Shown: positions 29,674 to 38,048 of the stretch, piece by piece
How the letters are laid out: the number at the start of each line of letters is the position of its first letter
Numbering within the stretch: position 1 is the stretch's first letter
Source of the DNA: Halomonas sp. 'Soap Lake #6'
GTDB taxonomy: Bacteria > Pseudomonadota > Gammaproteobacteria > Pseudomonadales > Halomonadaceae
DNA: 64,000 nucleotides
Assembly: GCF_003031405.1 (NCBI RefSeq)
Contig: NZ_CP020469.1
Coordinates: 4,650,001-4,714,000, forward strand
Reading direction: 5' to 3'
Made by a program: the position numbers and the translations under genes
Notes under the pieces: model-generated
The model's input: the letters and a program-made list of their open reading frames with translations, nothing else
Told to the model about the DNA's origin: nothing
Database searches by the model: none

Positions 29674-31980
29674 TTAACAGAGTTCGGGCGGGAAATACTC
29701 TTCCTGCTGGGTAGGTTTGGACGGCGCGAAGAGTTTTCGCGCGGCTTCTCTGGCGGCTAGGGCGTCCTGGTACTCCGCTTCCCTATCCACACGGTAAATT
29801 TCTGAGCGTTGCCACTCTTCTAATCGGGCAAGCTGGGCTTTTTTCTCTTCCGGTGATGGCTCGCGGGGCTGAATATCTGGCCCCTGCGTACAGTTAGTGA
29901 CACGAGTCCAAGGGGACGCGGCTTCGCCGCCTCCCTGAACCCCCTGGGGGCCGCTGTTACGGCTGCGCACTTCCCACTTGTAAAAGCGGGTCAGGTATTC
30001 GTGTTCGTTACCTCGGCCATCGGATACGACGATGCCGAAGGTACCCAGCTTGCTTTCGCCGTGGCGGCCTTTGGCCTCTATGCCTTCGCGCACCTCGCCG
30101 GTGGCGTGGCTAAATTCAAGGCGGTCGAGATCCACGCGGGGCATCGTCCAGGGTTTGATCGGGCGCTGTTTGCGGGGCAGGTTTGGGCCGCCCATCAAGC
30201 GTAAGAATTGATCCCACTGACCTGCGTTGGCAGCTTTACGGATTTGCTCCAATCGGCCGGCAATGCGTTGGTTTGGGCGGGTGGCCTGCTCCCAGCTTTC
30301 CAGCTCATTGATGTGCTTTTCGTTTAGGCGGCGCACCTCACGCCACACGGTGACGCTGGGCAGGCCAACGAACTGGAACTGGCGAATGCCCCACACGGCC
30401 GCCCATGACTCAATACGTGGTGCGACGCTGTTTAGCTCATGGCCATAGCGGTCTTTGTCATCGTTTTGCACGCCATCACGCACGAACTGCTCGCCGTTGA
30501 TGTTTTTCGAGATGTACTTGGCCACGTAGCCCGCCGCGGTACCGCGCTTGTAGTCGATCTTTTCTACCTTGAAGCGGGCGGTGGTCTTTTTACCGCGACG
30601 GTCGAACAGCTCTTCGGGGGTATCCGCTTCGGCATGGCTGCGCAGAATCTCGTTTATGCGCTTGGTATGCTCCGGCTTCATCCACAGCAACAGGTGCCAG
30701 TGGGGCGTGCCGTCGTGGTGGGGTTCGACCACGCGAATGCCGTAAATACCCAGGTTCTCCCGGGCTAGGGCGGCGCGGGAGCGTGCCCACACCTGCTGCA
30801 GGTGAGCTTGGGCTTCACGCGGAGTGGTGCCGTTGTACTTTGGATTGCGCACGCTGTTTTCGGAGATCACTGGGTGGAAACGGCTGGGCGCGGTGATGGT
30901 GTAGAACATGCCCACGTGGCCCATGCGGCGGGACTCCGCCTCGGTATCACTAATGCGCAGCATCAATTCAGCGCGGCGGTGGTCGGGGTTCGATAAACCC
31001 AGCTCGGCCAGTTCGGCTAAGGTGTACACCTGACCTTCCTGGTTGATGGCTTCCAGCGCTTCCAGCAGGGCGCGGGTACGGTTCTTTTGAGAACGGCGGC
31101 GGTCGAGAGTGACGTTGCTGCAGTAAATGCCTGCGCGTTTGTGCACACGATGCGCTTCACGCTGGACCTGTTCTAACCGGCGGCTGCACAAACGGCGCAG
31201 CTGCCGACGCCACCAATAAGGGTCGGTGAGCTTGGCGAGCTGAACGCTACTTTTCAGCTTGAGGCTAGGCGGGTTGATATCGTGAAGGCGCGCGCGGTGG
31301 CGGGCCTTTTCGAGCGCCATTTCATTGACGGCGGCGAGGTTCATCACCGGGGCGCGGTGCCACCGGAAAACAGCCATCAATGGAATGATGCCCAGGGGCG
31401 GGCTTAACGGGTTGCGTGAGGTGGCGATCTGTAGCGCTACTTCACGCGCTTGGCCGGAGAGGGTGCGCGCCTTCGGCGTTTTCAGGTTGAGCGGGGGCGG
31501 CAGCAAGCCCAAGCGCAGGCGGCGGTTATGCTCGGCAATGCCGCCTACCAGCTTGCTGTACTCGCGTTCCAGCGCCGTAGCTTGGGCTTGGGCGTGGTTT
31601 GTCATCGCTTCATCGTCGTGGGTGGCATTCAAGCCGTGCACCACTAAGCGATCCTGAACGCTGGCCAGCCACTCGCAGGCAGCTTTCAGCCCTTCGATGG
31701 TGGTGGAAGATCGCTTCACCAGAGCGTTAAAGCCGCGCTCCAGATCATGGGCGATGGCTTCAAAGCGGCGGTAGATGCTGGCTGGGTCGATAAGATCTTG
31801 GGTATGGCGGTCTAACCAGCGGTTGGCCGCAGCGTGACCATGCTGTTTGGAAACGTGCACATAACCACCCGCCAGCTTTTCAGCCAACGAGGGGAGGCGC
31901 TGGAAGTACTTCTGCAGATACAGGTAGCAATCCTTGGTGCCTGAGCTGTGCTCAAAGGCGAGTTCCAGCGCGGTGGTCAT
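29674..31980 (-). CDS. Phage replication initiation endonuclease (P2 gpA-like)
   Basis: 768 residues. HUH-type rolling-circle nuclease: the metal-binding HWH is at residues 427-429 (TPHWHLLLWM), and the tyrosine motif YVAKYISKN has Tyr485 and Tyr489, as in P2 gpA and phiX174 gpA. It would nick the phage origin, which in P2 lies inside the A gene itself, and join DNA ends after replication. Its ATG overlaps the previous stop by 4 bp. Confidence 0.93.
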   Translation of the reverse strand: MTTALELAFEHSSGTKDCYLYLQKYFQRLPSLAEKLAGGYVHVSKQHGHAAANRWLDRHTQDLIDPASIYRRFEAIAHDLERGFNALVKRSSTTIEGLKAACEWLASVQDRLVVHGLNATHDDEAMTNHAQAQATALEREYSKLVGGIAEHNRRLRLGLLPPPLNLKTPKARTLSGQAREVALQIATSRNPLSPPLGIIPLMAVFRWHRAPVMNLAAVNEMALEKARHRARLHDINPPSLKLKSSVQLAKLTDPYWWRRQLRRLCSRRLEQVQREAHRVHKRAGIYCSNVTLDRRRSQKNRTRALLEALEAINQEGQVYTLAELAELGLSNPDHRRAELMLRISDTEAESRRMGHVGMFYTITAPSRFHPVISENSVRNPKYNGTTPREAQAHLQQVWARSRAALARENLGIYGIRVVEPHHDGTPHWHLLLWMKPEHTKRINEILRSHAEADTPEELFDRRGKKTTARFKVEKIDYKRGTAAGYVAKYISKNINGEQFVRDGVQNDDKDRYGHELNSVAPRIESWAAVWGIRQFQFVGLPSVTVWREVRRLNEKHINELESWEQATRPNQRIAGRLEQIRKAANAGQWDQFLRLMGGPNLPRKQRPIKPWTMPRVDLDRLEFSHATGEVREGIEAKGRHGESKLGTFGIVVSDGRGNEHEYLTRFYKWEVRSRNSGPQGVQGGGEAASPWTRVTNCTQGPDIQPREPSPEEKKAQLARLEEWQRSEIYRVDREAEYQDALAAREAARKLFAPSKPTQQEEYFPPELC

Positions 31981-32387
31981 GCCACCCCCTTTTCGATCAG
32001 GCTTAGCCAGTGCAGCGCGGCTTTGGTGTTGCCTTCCGCCAGGGCTTGGCGGGCATGGCTGGCCAGTTCACGGCTGGGGTGTTGGGCGCGGTTGCGCAGT
32101 TGGTCTTTTAGGGCGCTGGCGTAGTCGCTCATACGGTGAATGGCTGCGCGGATTGCGTCGCGCTCCGGCTTGGTAAAGTGGCTAATCTGCTGGGTGGCAT
32201 CACTGGCCAGCCCAGCGCTTCTTAGTACCAGGCGTCGTTCTGGGTAGGGCAGGTTTGCCCATACGCTGACAAGGTCTTGATCCGCCGCGCGGTTGTGCAG
32301 CTCAGCGCGGAGTTCGCCAAAGCCCGCCCGGTCAGTTTGAACGCGGGGCGGTGCTTGGCGTGTGGGAAGTGGGGTTACGTTGGCCAT
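31977..32387 (-). CDS. Early phage hypothetical protein
   Basis: 136 residues, MANVTPLPTRQAPPRVQ, then a helical protein with YPERRLVLRSAGLA and a C-terminal segment resembling a TPR-like hairpin (ASHARQALAEGNTKAALHWLSLIEKG). No known function; immediately precedes and overlaps the replication gene. Confidence 0.7.
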   Translation of the reverse strand: MANVTPLPTRQAPPRVQTDRAGFGELRAELHNRAADQDLVSVWANLPYPERRLVLRSAGLASDATQQISHFTKPERDAIRAAIHRMSDYASALKDQLRNRAQHPSRELASHARQALAEGNTKAALHWLSLIEKGVA

Positions 32388-32411
32388 GGCGGACTCTCTC
32401 AGTATTGCAGC

Positions 32412-32789
32412 TTAGTGCTCGAGGACGATGGGGCGGCGGGTATCGGCATCGACCACGCGCGCCAAGCCTGCATCGCGGGCCTGCTGGATCATGCGGTCGA
32501 GGTCGCGGGCGGTGAACACCACCGGGCAGCCGTTGCGGGTGCGTAACACCACCACGTGGGGCGTGCTGGCGTTCAGGTCGATGCTGGCATTCAGGTTGAC
32601 GCTATCCAGATCCGCGAAGGCTTGAATGGCAGCCACTTCGGCAGTGGCTTCCGCTATGCCGTAGTCGTGCACCAGGGTGCCGATGGTGATACGCAGCGCC
32701 TCGGCGCGGCTATCCCAGCGGTGTTGCCAGAGCACTTCGGTGGCGATATCGAAGGGGGCTTTTGTGGCGTTAATGGGTGCGACGTTCAT
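32412..32789 (-). CDS. Early phage hypothetical protein
   Basis: 125 residues starting MNVAPINATKAPFDIATEVLWQHRWDSRAEALRITIG. No motif recognised. It overlaps the end of the Ogr-like gene by 20 bp, which argues for co-translation. Confidence 0.65.
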   Translation of the reverse strand: MNVAPINATKAPFDIATEVLWQHRWDSRAEALRITIGTLVHDYGIAEATAEVAAIQAFADLDSVNLNASIDLNASTPHVVVLRTRNGCPVVFTARDLDRMIQQARDAGLARVVDADTRRPIVLEH

Positions 32790-33165
32790 GTTGTGGTTCC
32801 TTCTTGGTTTGGTCTTCGATACCCAGACGCATCTGGCCTTGTTGCTCCAAACGGGCGTGCCGCTTGAACCACGGGGAGTACGGAAGATCTACTTTTGGGT
32901 TTGGCCTGAAACTGGGGGCCAGCACATGCTTTAACGAAAGGTCTGCTGTGGTACGGAAGCCACAACCAAACACGTTGCTGCAGTGCAAATAGAGCACCCG
33001 GAAAATAGGTAGATGCGTCTTCGAAGTTCGCACCCACATATGTGATCCGCAGTGAGGGCAGTCGAACCGAAGTCGACTGTCCTGGTGTTCTACGCTTTCT
33101 GTTTCTTCTCCTTCGAGGTATTCCCCTTCGACGGAGCCCTGTTTCACATCGGTTTTTTCAGTCAC
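32770..33165 (-). CDS. ogr: Ogr/Delta-family late transcription activator
   Basis: 131 residues. The central Ogr/Delta zinc finger is seen as FDCPHCGSHMWVRTS (CxxC), then LHCSNVFGCGFRT (C-x5-C), where P2 Ogr has C-x4-C. Ogr recruits RNA polymerase to the late promoters; candidate binding sites are annotated before FI, V and O/P. In P2 ogr follows gene D, but here it lies in the early operon between replication genes and RHH genes, with N- and C-terminal extensions of about 30 and 50 residues. Confidence 0.85.
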   Translation of the reverse strand: MTEKTDVKQGSVEGEYLEGEETESVEHQDSRLRFDCPHCGSHMWVRTSKTHLPIFRVLYLHCSNVFGCGFRTTADLSLKHVLAPSFRPNPKVDLPYSPWFKRHARLEQQGQMRLGIEDQTKKEPQHERRTH

Positions 33166-33349
33166 TAGGCCCCCTTATTTCGTAGAGGGCGCGGCCTCGG
33201 CCGGTGAGGCTGGCCGTGCCCTTTCGTAGTCGTCGGCGGGCGAGCCACTCAGCGGCTTGGTCGAGCGTTTCAAGCCCTTGCTGTTGCCGCACTGCCTCCA
33301 GCTGGGTGTCCAGCTCTTCGTCCAGTGCTAAGCGAAACTCATGGGGCAT
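33158..33349 (-). CDS. Small RHH-like phage protein
   Basis: The ATG at 33349 has AAAGGAG nine bases upstream and gives 63 residues: MPHEFRLALDEELDTQLEAVRQQQGLETLDQAAEWLARRRLRKG and a basic tail. The spacing of hydrophobics resembles a ribbon-helix-helix DNA-binding domain. It overlaps the Ogr-like gene by 8 bp. Confidence 0.65.
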   Translation of the reverse strand: MPHEFRLALDEELDTQLEAVRQQQGLETLDQAAEWLARRRLRKGTASLTGRGRALYEIRGPSD

Positions 33350-33386
33350 TTTGGGTGCTCCTTTAGGGCCTTTTTTGTGCCTGCTT

Positions 33387-33590
33387 TTACGACGCACGTT
33401 GGCCCATACTGGTATTCACGATGTCGCTAACGCCGAGTGTTTCGAGCGCTTCTTTCAACACCAATTGGCGCAGCAAGGTGGCTTTCGACATGCCTGTGTA
33501 GTCGACCAGGGCGTCAATCAACTTGGCTTCGTAGTCATCCAAATTGATGGCGGCATAGCGTTGACGGATGCGACGGGTGTCTTGGTGCAT
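33387..33590 (-). CDS. Ribbon-helix-helix phage protein
   Basis: 67 residues. AAINLDDYEAKLIDALVDYTGMSKATLLRQLVLKEAL is a good Arc/CopG-type strand-helix-helix pattern. Likely a small dimeric DNA-binding regulator of the early region; target unknown. Confidence 0.75.
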   Translation of the reverse strand: MHQDTRRIRQRYAAINLDDYEAKLIDALVDYTGMSKATLLRQLVLKEALETLGVSDIVNTSMGQRAS

Positions 33591-33625
33591 GACGGCGTTC
33601 CTTATGCAGAAGCACGAACAACGGG

Positions 33626-33832
33626 TTAATCGGCGGAAAGGGTTTCTTGGTCGTACTGGGCGATACCGCGCAGCATGAGCATGCGAGCGGTGGCCGACAT
33701 CGAACGCATTTCCAGCCGGGTAATGCGTTCCAGGCTTCCGCGCTCGGCTTCGGTGAGGTAGGTCATGATTGGCGAGTTACACCCTTTGGGCGCATAAATC
33801 GGCTTTGGGGCAATGGTGTTAGCGGTGGCCAT
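33626..33832 (-). CDS. Ribbon-helix-helix phage protein, first intact early gene
   Basis: 68 residues, MATANTIAPKPIYAPKG then MTYLTEAERGSLERITRLEMRSMSATARMLMLRGIA, an RHH-like pattern. Third RHH-type protein in a row. Its leader and start codon (GTCTTTTACTTCA...CATGGCCAC) recur on the far side of the plus-strand gene at 33893, see findings. Confidence 0.7.
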   Translation of the reverse strand: MATANTIAPKPIYAPKGCNSPIMTYLTEAERGSLERITRLEMRSMSATARMLMLRGIAQYDQETLSAD

Positions 33833-33892
33833 GGGTTAGGCTTCCTTAATGAAGTAAAAGACTTTTAAAGGGTTGGGTAGAGAGAGCTAGGG

Positions 33893-34423
33893 ATGAAAGC
33901 AGCCAATATTCGTAAGCCGCATGTGGTGGCCTTCTGCCAGCGGGTAGTTCCTGGTGCTAAACCGGTTTACGTCCCGTTTCAGGAAATTCGCTACGCTCAG
34001 CCGCTGAACTGCTTTTTCAACATACGTACGGCGCAGAAAGCTCTGGGCGGTGAAATGGTGGTGGGCTGGTCGATCTGGGAATGGCCGCGGGTGTTGATTG
34101 AAGCCGAATTTCACGCCGTGTTGCGCTTGCCGGATGGTCGGCTGATTGACCTGACGCCCCGCAATCATGAGCTGCGCAAGATATCGTTCATTGAAGACCC
34201 GAATGCTCGCGACGAGGGGCAGCGGGTGGATAACATTCGCGAGCCCTTGAAGCAGGACTCCACGATTGAGCAGTTGATAGCGCTGATGCAGCGACACTTT
34301 GATGTTACGAATGAAATTGAGGTGGTCGACGAGTGTGCCAAGATCCAGCTTGCCGAAGAAGAACGGCAGTTGGTGCATGAGATCGAAGTGGCTCGGGATC
34401 ATTTGCAGCTGCGCTACGGTTAG
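33893..34423 (+). CDS. Papain/transglutaminase-like accessory protein (tentative)
   Basis: 176 residues. No named family recalled with certainty. The order Cys40 (PLNCFFN), His74 (EAEFHAVL) and Asp86 (GRLIDLTP), with GWSIWEWP between, follows the Cys-His-Asp order and spacing of transglutaminase/papain-like folds. The C terminus is a long charged helix. The opposite strand is also open for 218 codons, but the plus-strand protein has the better composition. It sits between the early operon and the repressor, between two partial copies of the early leader, so it looks inserted. Confidence 0.65.
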   Translation: MKAANIRKPHVVAFCQRVVPGAKPVYVPFQEIRYAQPLNCFFNIRTAQKALGGEMVVGWSIWEWPRVLIEAEFHAVLRLPDGRLIDLTPRNHELRKISFIEDPNARDEGQRVDNIREPLKQDSTIEQLIALMQRHFDVTNEIEVVDECAKIQLAEEERQLVHEIEVARDHLQLRYG

Positions 34424-34536
34424 GGCTTTTTTAAGCCACAACAAGCGAAGCGGGCGCGAAGTTGGTTTAGCAGCAGGTGTGGCCATGGCAGTGGCTCCCT
34501 TGCGGTGTGTTGTGAAGTAAAAGACATGAATAGAAT

Positions 34537-34578
34537 GGTTCATAAAAATGAACCTGTCAATAAGGATGGTTCACAAAA
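34537..34578. promoter_or_regulatory. Operators at the prophage repressor start
   Basis: A perfect inverted repeat GGTTCAT-AAAA-ATGAACC at 34537-34554 and a second related site GGTTCAC-AAAA-ATGATC at 34568-34584 that covers the repressor's own start codon. Their spacing suggests cooperative repressor binding controlling its own gene and the divergent minus-strand early transcript. Confidence 0.75.
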
Positions 34579-35244
34579 ATGATCATTGGCGAGCGCCTGA
34601 AAGAAGAACGTGAACGGATTGGGCTTAGCCAAACTGCTTTGGCGCAGATTGGTGGTGTCGGTAAAACGACTCAGATTAAATACGAAAAAGGCGCCAGTAA
34701 CCCCGATTCTTCCTACTTGTCGGCAGTTGCTGACGAGGGAATTGATATCTTTTATGTGCTCAAAGGCCAGCGTTCAGAAACAGCAACCGTCCAATCTTTT
34801 GGGGTTCCGTTAAGTGAACCATCGCCTGGTTTTTCACCAGTGAAGATGTACGACATTGAAGCGGCCGCCGGGGCAGGGCGTAGTTTTGAAGGCGAGCCGG
34901 TTAAAACCACTTTGTACTTCTCCACCGCTGAGCTTGCCGAGCAGGGGCTAGACCCTGCCCAGGTGGTGGGCATTAAAGTGCGTGGCGATTCGATGGACGG
35001 CACACTGGCCGATGGGGATTGGGTGCTGGTGGATCGCAGCAATCGTGACCCTAAGCAGGAAGGTGTTTTTTTGCTGTTGGTTAGCGGAGAGCGAAGAATT
35101 AAACGGGTGCAGCGCCTAGCGGGCGGGGCGTTGTACTTGATCAGCGATAACGACCATTACCAGCCGGAAATGATCAAGCCGCAGGATATGCATGATGTGG
35201 AGATTCTGGGGCGGTGCGAGATTCGGATTGGGAGGATTGTTTAG
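34579..35244 (+). CDS. Prophage repressor (HTH-XRE plus S24 peptidase)
   Basis: 221 residues. N-terminal helix-turn-helix GLSQTALAQIGGVGKTTQIKYEKG (17-40), a hinge with a possible self-cleavage Ala-Gly around 97-100, and a LexA/CI-type peptidase with Ser138 (GDSMDGTL) and Lys175 (RRIKRVQ). RecA-stimulated cleavage would induce the prophage upon DNA damage, unlike the non-cleavable P2 C protein. The stop TAG shares its G with the GTG of the next gene. Confidence 0.93.
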   Translation: MIIGERLKEERERIGLSQTALAQIGGVGKTTQIKYEKGASNPDSSYLSAVADEGIDIFYVLKGQRSETATVQSFGVPLSEPSPGFSPVKMYDIEAAAGAGRSFEGEPVKTTLYFSTAELAEQGLDPAQVVGIKVRGDSMDGTLADGDWVLVDRSNRDPKQEGVFLLLVSGERRIKRVQRLAGGALYLISDNDHYQPEMIKPQDMHDVEILGRCEIRIGRIV

Positions 35245-35876
35245 TGAGTTATTATCCGCCTGAGTTTCAAGCCGGAGCATTCAATTGCCCATTTTGTAAT
35301 GTTTACTCACAAATGAACTGGGTTCCCTGGAATAAGCATCAAAGCCACATAGTTAATTTACATCGAGCAAAGTGTCTAAAGTGCGATGAGAATTCCTATT
35401 GGTTTGGTGATGCATATGGTGAGAATGAGGGGAAAATGTTATTCCCTCTTGTATCAAATGCTCCGCCTCCTCACCCTGACATGCCAAAAGAAGTGAAATC
35501 CGACTACTTGGAAGCCCGTGATGTGCTTCCTCATTCTTCTAAAGCCGCAGCGGCTTTAGTGCGGCTTGCACTTCAGCGTTTATGTATTCACCTTGGTAAA
35601 AGCTCAAATATAAATACTGCTATTGGTCAGCTTGTCAAAGATGGCTTACCGCAAGGTGTGCAAAGGGCGCTTGATGCAATACGCATTATTGGCAATGAAT
35701 CGGTGCATCCGGGTGAAATTCAAGACGAAGATATCGATAAAAGTGTTGGCGCTATGTTTGAACTTTTGAATTATATAGTTCAGGACAGAATTACACGTTT
35801 TAAAGAAATTGATGCGCTTTATGAGAGTTTGCCGGAAGGGAAGCGGCAAGGTGTTGAGCAGCGTGATAAAAAGTGA
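35244..35876 (+). CDS. DUF4145 protein
   Basis: The GTG at 35244 overlaps the repressor stop by one base (TAGTG) and gives 210 residues. The N terminus has two CxxC pairs (CPFCN, CLKCD) that probably bind zinc. The C-terminal half is a DUF4145 domain (LEARDVLPHSSKAAAALVRLALQRLC...RIIGNESVHPGE). DUF4145 occurs in restriction and other defence proteins; its biochemical role is unknown. Lower GC than the phage genes. Co-transcribed with the repressor, so expressed in the lysogen. Confidence 0.8.
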   Translation: MSYYPPEFQAGAFNCPFCNVYSQMNWVPWNKHQSHIVNLHRAKCLKCDENSYWFGDAYGENEGKMLFPLVSNAPPPHPDMPKEVKSDYLEARDVLPHSSKAAAALVRLALQRLCIHLGKSSNINTAIGQLVKDGLPQGVQRALDAIRIIGNESVHPGEIQDEDIDKSVGAMFELLNYIVQDRITRFKEIDALYESLPEGKRQGVEQRDKK

Positions 35877-35904
35877 AATTTAAAAAAAACAATGAGAGAT
35901 ACGA

Positions 35905-37197
35905 ATGTTAGTCGATAAATTGGATAGTTTCTTTTGTGAGCTTAAGCCCACTCTCGTTACTCAGCAATATGCAGTTAAAAGTCCATGTTCATTTTTCTTA
36001 AAATCAAACGGTGAACGTTCTTTTCAGATTAATGGTTTCGCAACTTCAGGCCTTGAGAAAAGTGGAGAGGTTGAACAGCAAGATAATGATGTCGGTGAAG
36101 GAACTATACACCTTAAAGGGTCGTTTGTAGAGTCTGGAAAGACTGTTTTTGTGGATTTTAAGGCTAGTTTTTTAGATATTGATGTTATATTCGGAGCTGG
36201 CACATGGGAGGAGAAAGTTGGTAATAGTATTCGACAAAAATACTCGGTAATTATTAGAGGAAGTGAGTTTTTAGCTGGGGAGAAAGGTTTTGTTGATAAC
36301 CTCTTTGAGTCATATAGTCAGCTAGAGGAGAAGTATCAAACGCTTAAAGATAAGGTTGATGATGTTGAGGCTGAGGTTGATGATTTAGAAAGTAAAGCTG
36401 AAGAGTATGGAACTTCAACCCAAGAGTTTTTAGAGCAAGAGAAGGAGCTGATGTTAGCTTTAGAAAAAACAGATGGACTTACAGAGCAATTAAGTAGTGG
36501 TTTGGAAGAAGTAAATAAGTTAACGGCTGAGCTCGAAAGAATTGGAAAAAAACAAGATGAACAGTTGAAAAAGTCGAGCTCACTGAATGAGAGAGCAAAT
36601 TCGGTCATTGAAAAGTCTGATGAAGTTAAAAATCGAGCTGACAAAGCTCTCAGTAGTTCTATAACTGTATCTCTTGCTAAAACGTTCAAGGATAGAAAAA
36701 AAGAGGCTATTCATCAAAGGTGGCTATACGATGTTGTATTCGTGATCTCAATAAGCATTGGTATATTGATGACTTATAATATGTTGGATCAAATATTGCC
36801 TAGTGGAGAGGGGGCTACTTATAATTTTGAAGCGCTTATTATTAGAATGCCATTTTTGATGTTTTTCGTTTGGCTAGGGCTTTTTGCCTCAAAGAAATCT
36901 TCACACGCAAGCCGGATCGAGGAATTCTATGCCCAAAAGCAAACCTTAGCCGAGTCTTATGAAGGATATAAAGGTGAAATAGCTAGGATGAGTGATAATA
37001 CTAGTGAGCTTGAAAAATTAATGGCTATAAATTTGGTATCTATCAGCCAGGACTCTAGCCAAATTTTTGATGGCGTTCGAAAGGAAAAACACTTGCCCTT
37101 AGAAATTTTCACAGAACGACTTTTGGATAAATTCTCTTTAAAAAAGAAAGACGACCCTAAAGGTGAGGTGGAAAATCATCATAAAACTGATGAATAG
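35905..37197 (+). CDS. AT-rich coiled-coil membrane protein, unknown function
   Basis: 430 residues, strikingly AT-rich compared with the phage. Three parts: an N-terminal beta-rich globular domain (about 1-130), a long coiled coil (135-250, EEKYQTLKDKVDDVEAEVDDLESK and on), two membrane helices (about 276-293 and 310-328), and a second coiled coil with a Lys-rich tail. Both ends should face the cytoplasm. It follows the DUF4145 gene by 28 bp. The architecture of sensor domain, coiled coil and membrane pore recalls abortive-infection proteins, but no family is recognised. Confidence 0.75.
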   Translation: MLVDKLDSFFCELKPTLVTQQYAVKSPCSFFLKSNGERSFQINGFATSGLEKSGEVEQQDNDVGEGTIHLKGSFVESGKTVFVDFKASFLDIDVIFGAGTWEEKVGNSIRQKYSVIIRGSEFLAGEKGFVDNLFESYSQLEEKYQTLKDKVDDVEAEVDDLESKAEEYGTSTQEFLEQEKELMLALEKTDGLTEQLSSGLEEVNKLTAELERIGKKQDEQLKKSSSLNERANSVIEKSDEVKNRADKALSSSITVSLAKTFKDRKKEAIHQRWLYDVVFVISISIGILMTYNMLDQILPSGEGATYNFEALIIRMPFLMFFVWLGLFASKKSSHASRIEEFYAQKQTLAESYEGYKGEIARMSDNTSELEKLMAINLVSISQDSSQIFDGVRKEKHLPLEIFTERLLDKFSLKKKDDPKGEVENHHKTDE

Positions 37198-37264
37198 CCT
37201 TCGTAGCTTTTGGTGGCTTGCTATAAAGTTGAGGCGTTGAATTAGCTAAGGGCATGATTAATTT

Positions 37265-37564
37265 ATGATTCGTATCCTACAAAATGTTAAAGGAAGCGAT
37301 ATCAGCCGCTTCCTGAAAGCCAAACAGGTAAGCGACCAGTGCCCTCTTTGCACGGTGGGGCGTTTCTCTCTGTCCGTGCTAGATCCGGACGGTGTGCTGG
37401 AAGATGAAGCCCCTGCGATCCGTGTGATTCATTCCATGGATGATGGCTCTCACCGTGGCTATGGGGAGTTTTTACGCGTTTGTTCAAACTGTGGGTTCAT
37501 TCACTACATTCGCGATATAGAGGTGTTGGATTTTATGGAGAGAGAGGGCGACAATGGCCAATAA
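37265..37564 (+). CDS. Small zinc-ribbon-like phage protein
   Basis: 99 residues with CPLC (about 26-29) and CSNC (about 71-74), a probable zinc ribbon, and an acidic C terminus. Function unknown. Overlaps the next gene by 11 bp, so the two are coupled. Confidence 0.7.
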   Translation: MIRILQNVKGSDISRFLKAKQVSDQCPLCTVGRFSLSVLDPDGVLEDEAPAIRVIHSMDDGSHRGYGEFLRVCSNCGFIHYIRDIEVLDFMEREGDNGQ

Positions 37565-37787
37565 GAGAAACGTTTATGACTTAAGGCCGCATGATGGCGG
37601 CGGGGAGCCACCGGATATGGAACAGCGCTTACGCCAATTAGAGCAAGAAGTGGCCATCATCAAAGAGACCATGGCCACCAAAGAGAGCTTGGCAAAAGTC
37701 GAGACCAACATCATTAAGTGGAACGTTGGTACCATTGTCGCCGTTTCAGCGTTGGTATTTGCCATTATCCGTTTCGCGGGTAATTGA
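37554..37787 (+). CDS. Small membrane protein with coiled coil (XhlA-like)
   Basis: 77 residues. A heptad segment MEQRLRQLEQEVAIIKETMATKESLAKVE is followed by one C-terminal membrane helix (VGTIVAVSALVFAIIRFAG). This layout is shared with haemolysin XhlA-like phage proteins, though here it is outside the lysis cassette. Confidence 0.7.
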   Translation: MANKRNVYDLRPHDGGGEPPDMEQRLRQLEQEVAIIKETMATKESLAKVETNIIKWNVGTIVAVSALVFAIIRFAGN

Positions 37788-37958
37788 TTCCTGTTTTAGT
37801 TCGACTATCTCTCCTAGCTGCCCCTTCATCCGTATAAGCCACCATCAACTCATCCCAATTCGTCGCATAGCGCGGGCTTCGGTTCGCGCAGAGTGGGTAC
37901 CGGGGGACGTTCTGTTCCGGTAGTCCTAACCACGAATTTCCATAACTCTTGTTAGCGA

Positions 37959-37974
37959 CTGATTTTTTATACAG
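37959..37974. promoter_or_regulatory. LexA (SOS) box
   Basis: CTG-ATTTTTTATA-CAG, a full CTG-N10-CAG match with an AT-rich centre, 75 bp upstream of the S24-like gene. The rest of the 37788-38048 gap shows no convincing gene. Confidence 0.75.
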
Positions 37975-38048
37975 TATCATGCCCGTGAGAAGCGACAGGC
38001 AAACGCTAATATACGTCGCTTAATGTGGGGCAAGCACAGGGCAACAGA

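Noticed and set aside
33887..34543. 218-codon minus-strand frame opposite the papain-like gene, opening with MATPAAKPTSRP
   Set aside because: The first few codons belong to the duplicated early leader, but the rest has the composition of an antisense shadow; the plus-strand protein shows coherent motifs.
37765..37980. 71-codon minus-strand frame across the gap upstream of the S24-like gene
   Set aside because: No recognisable domain, no ribosome binding site, and it covers the LexA box; not enough to call a gene.
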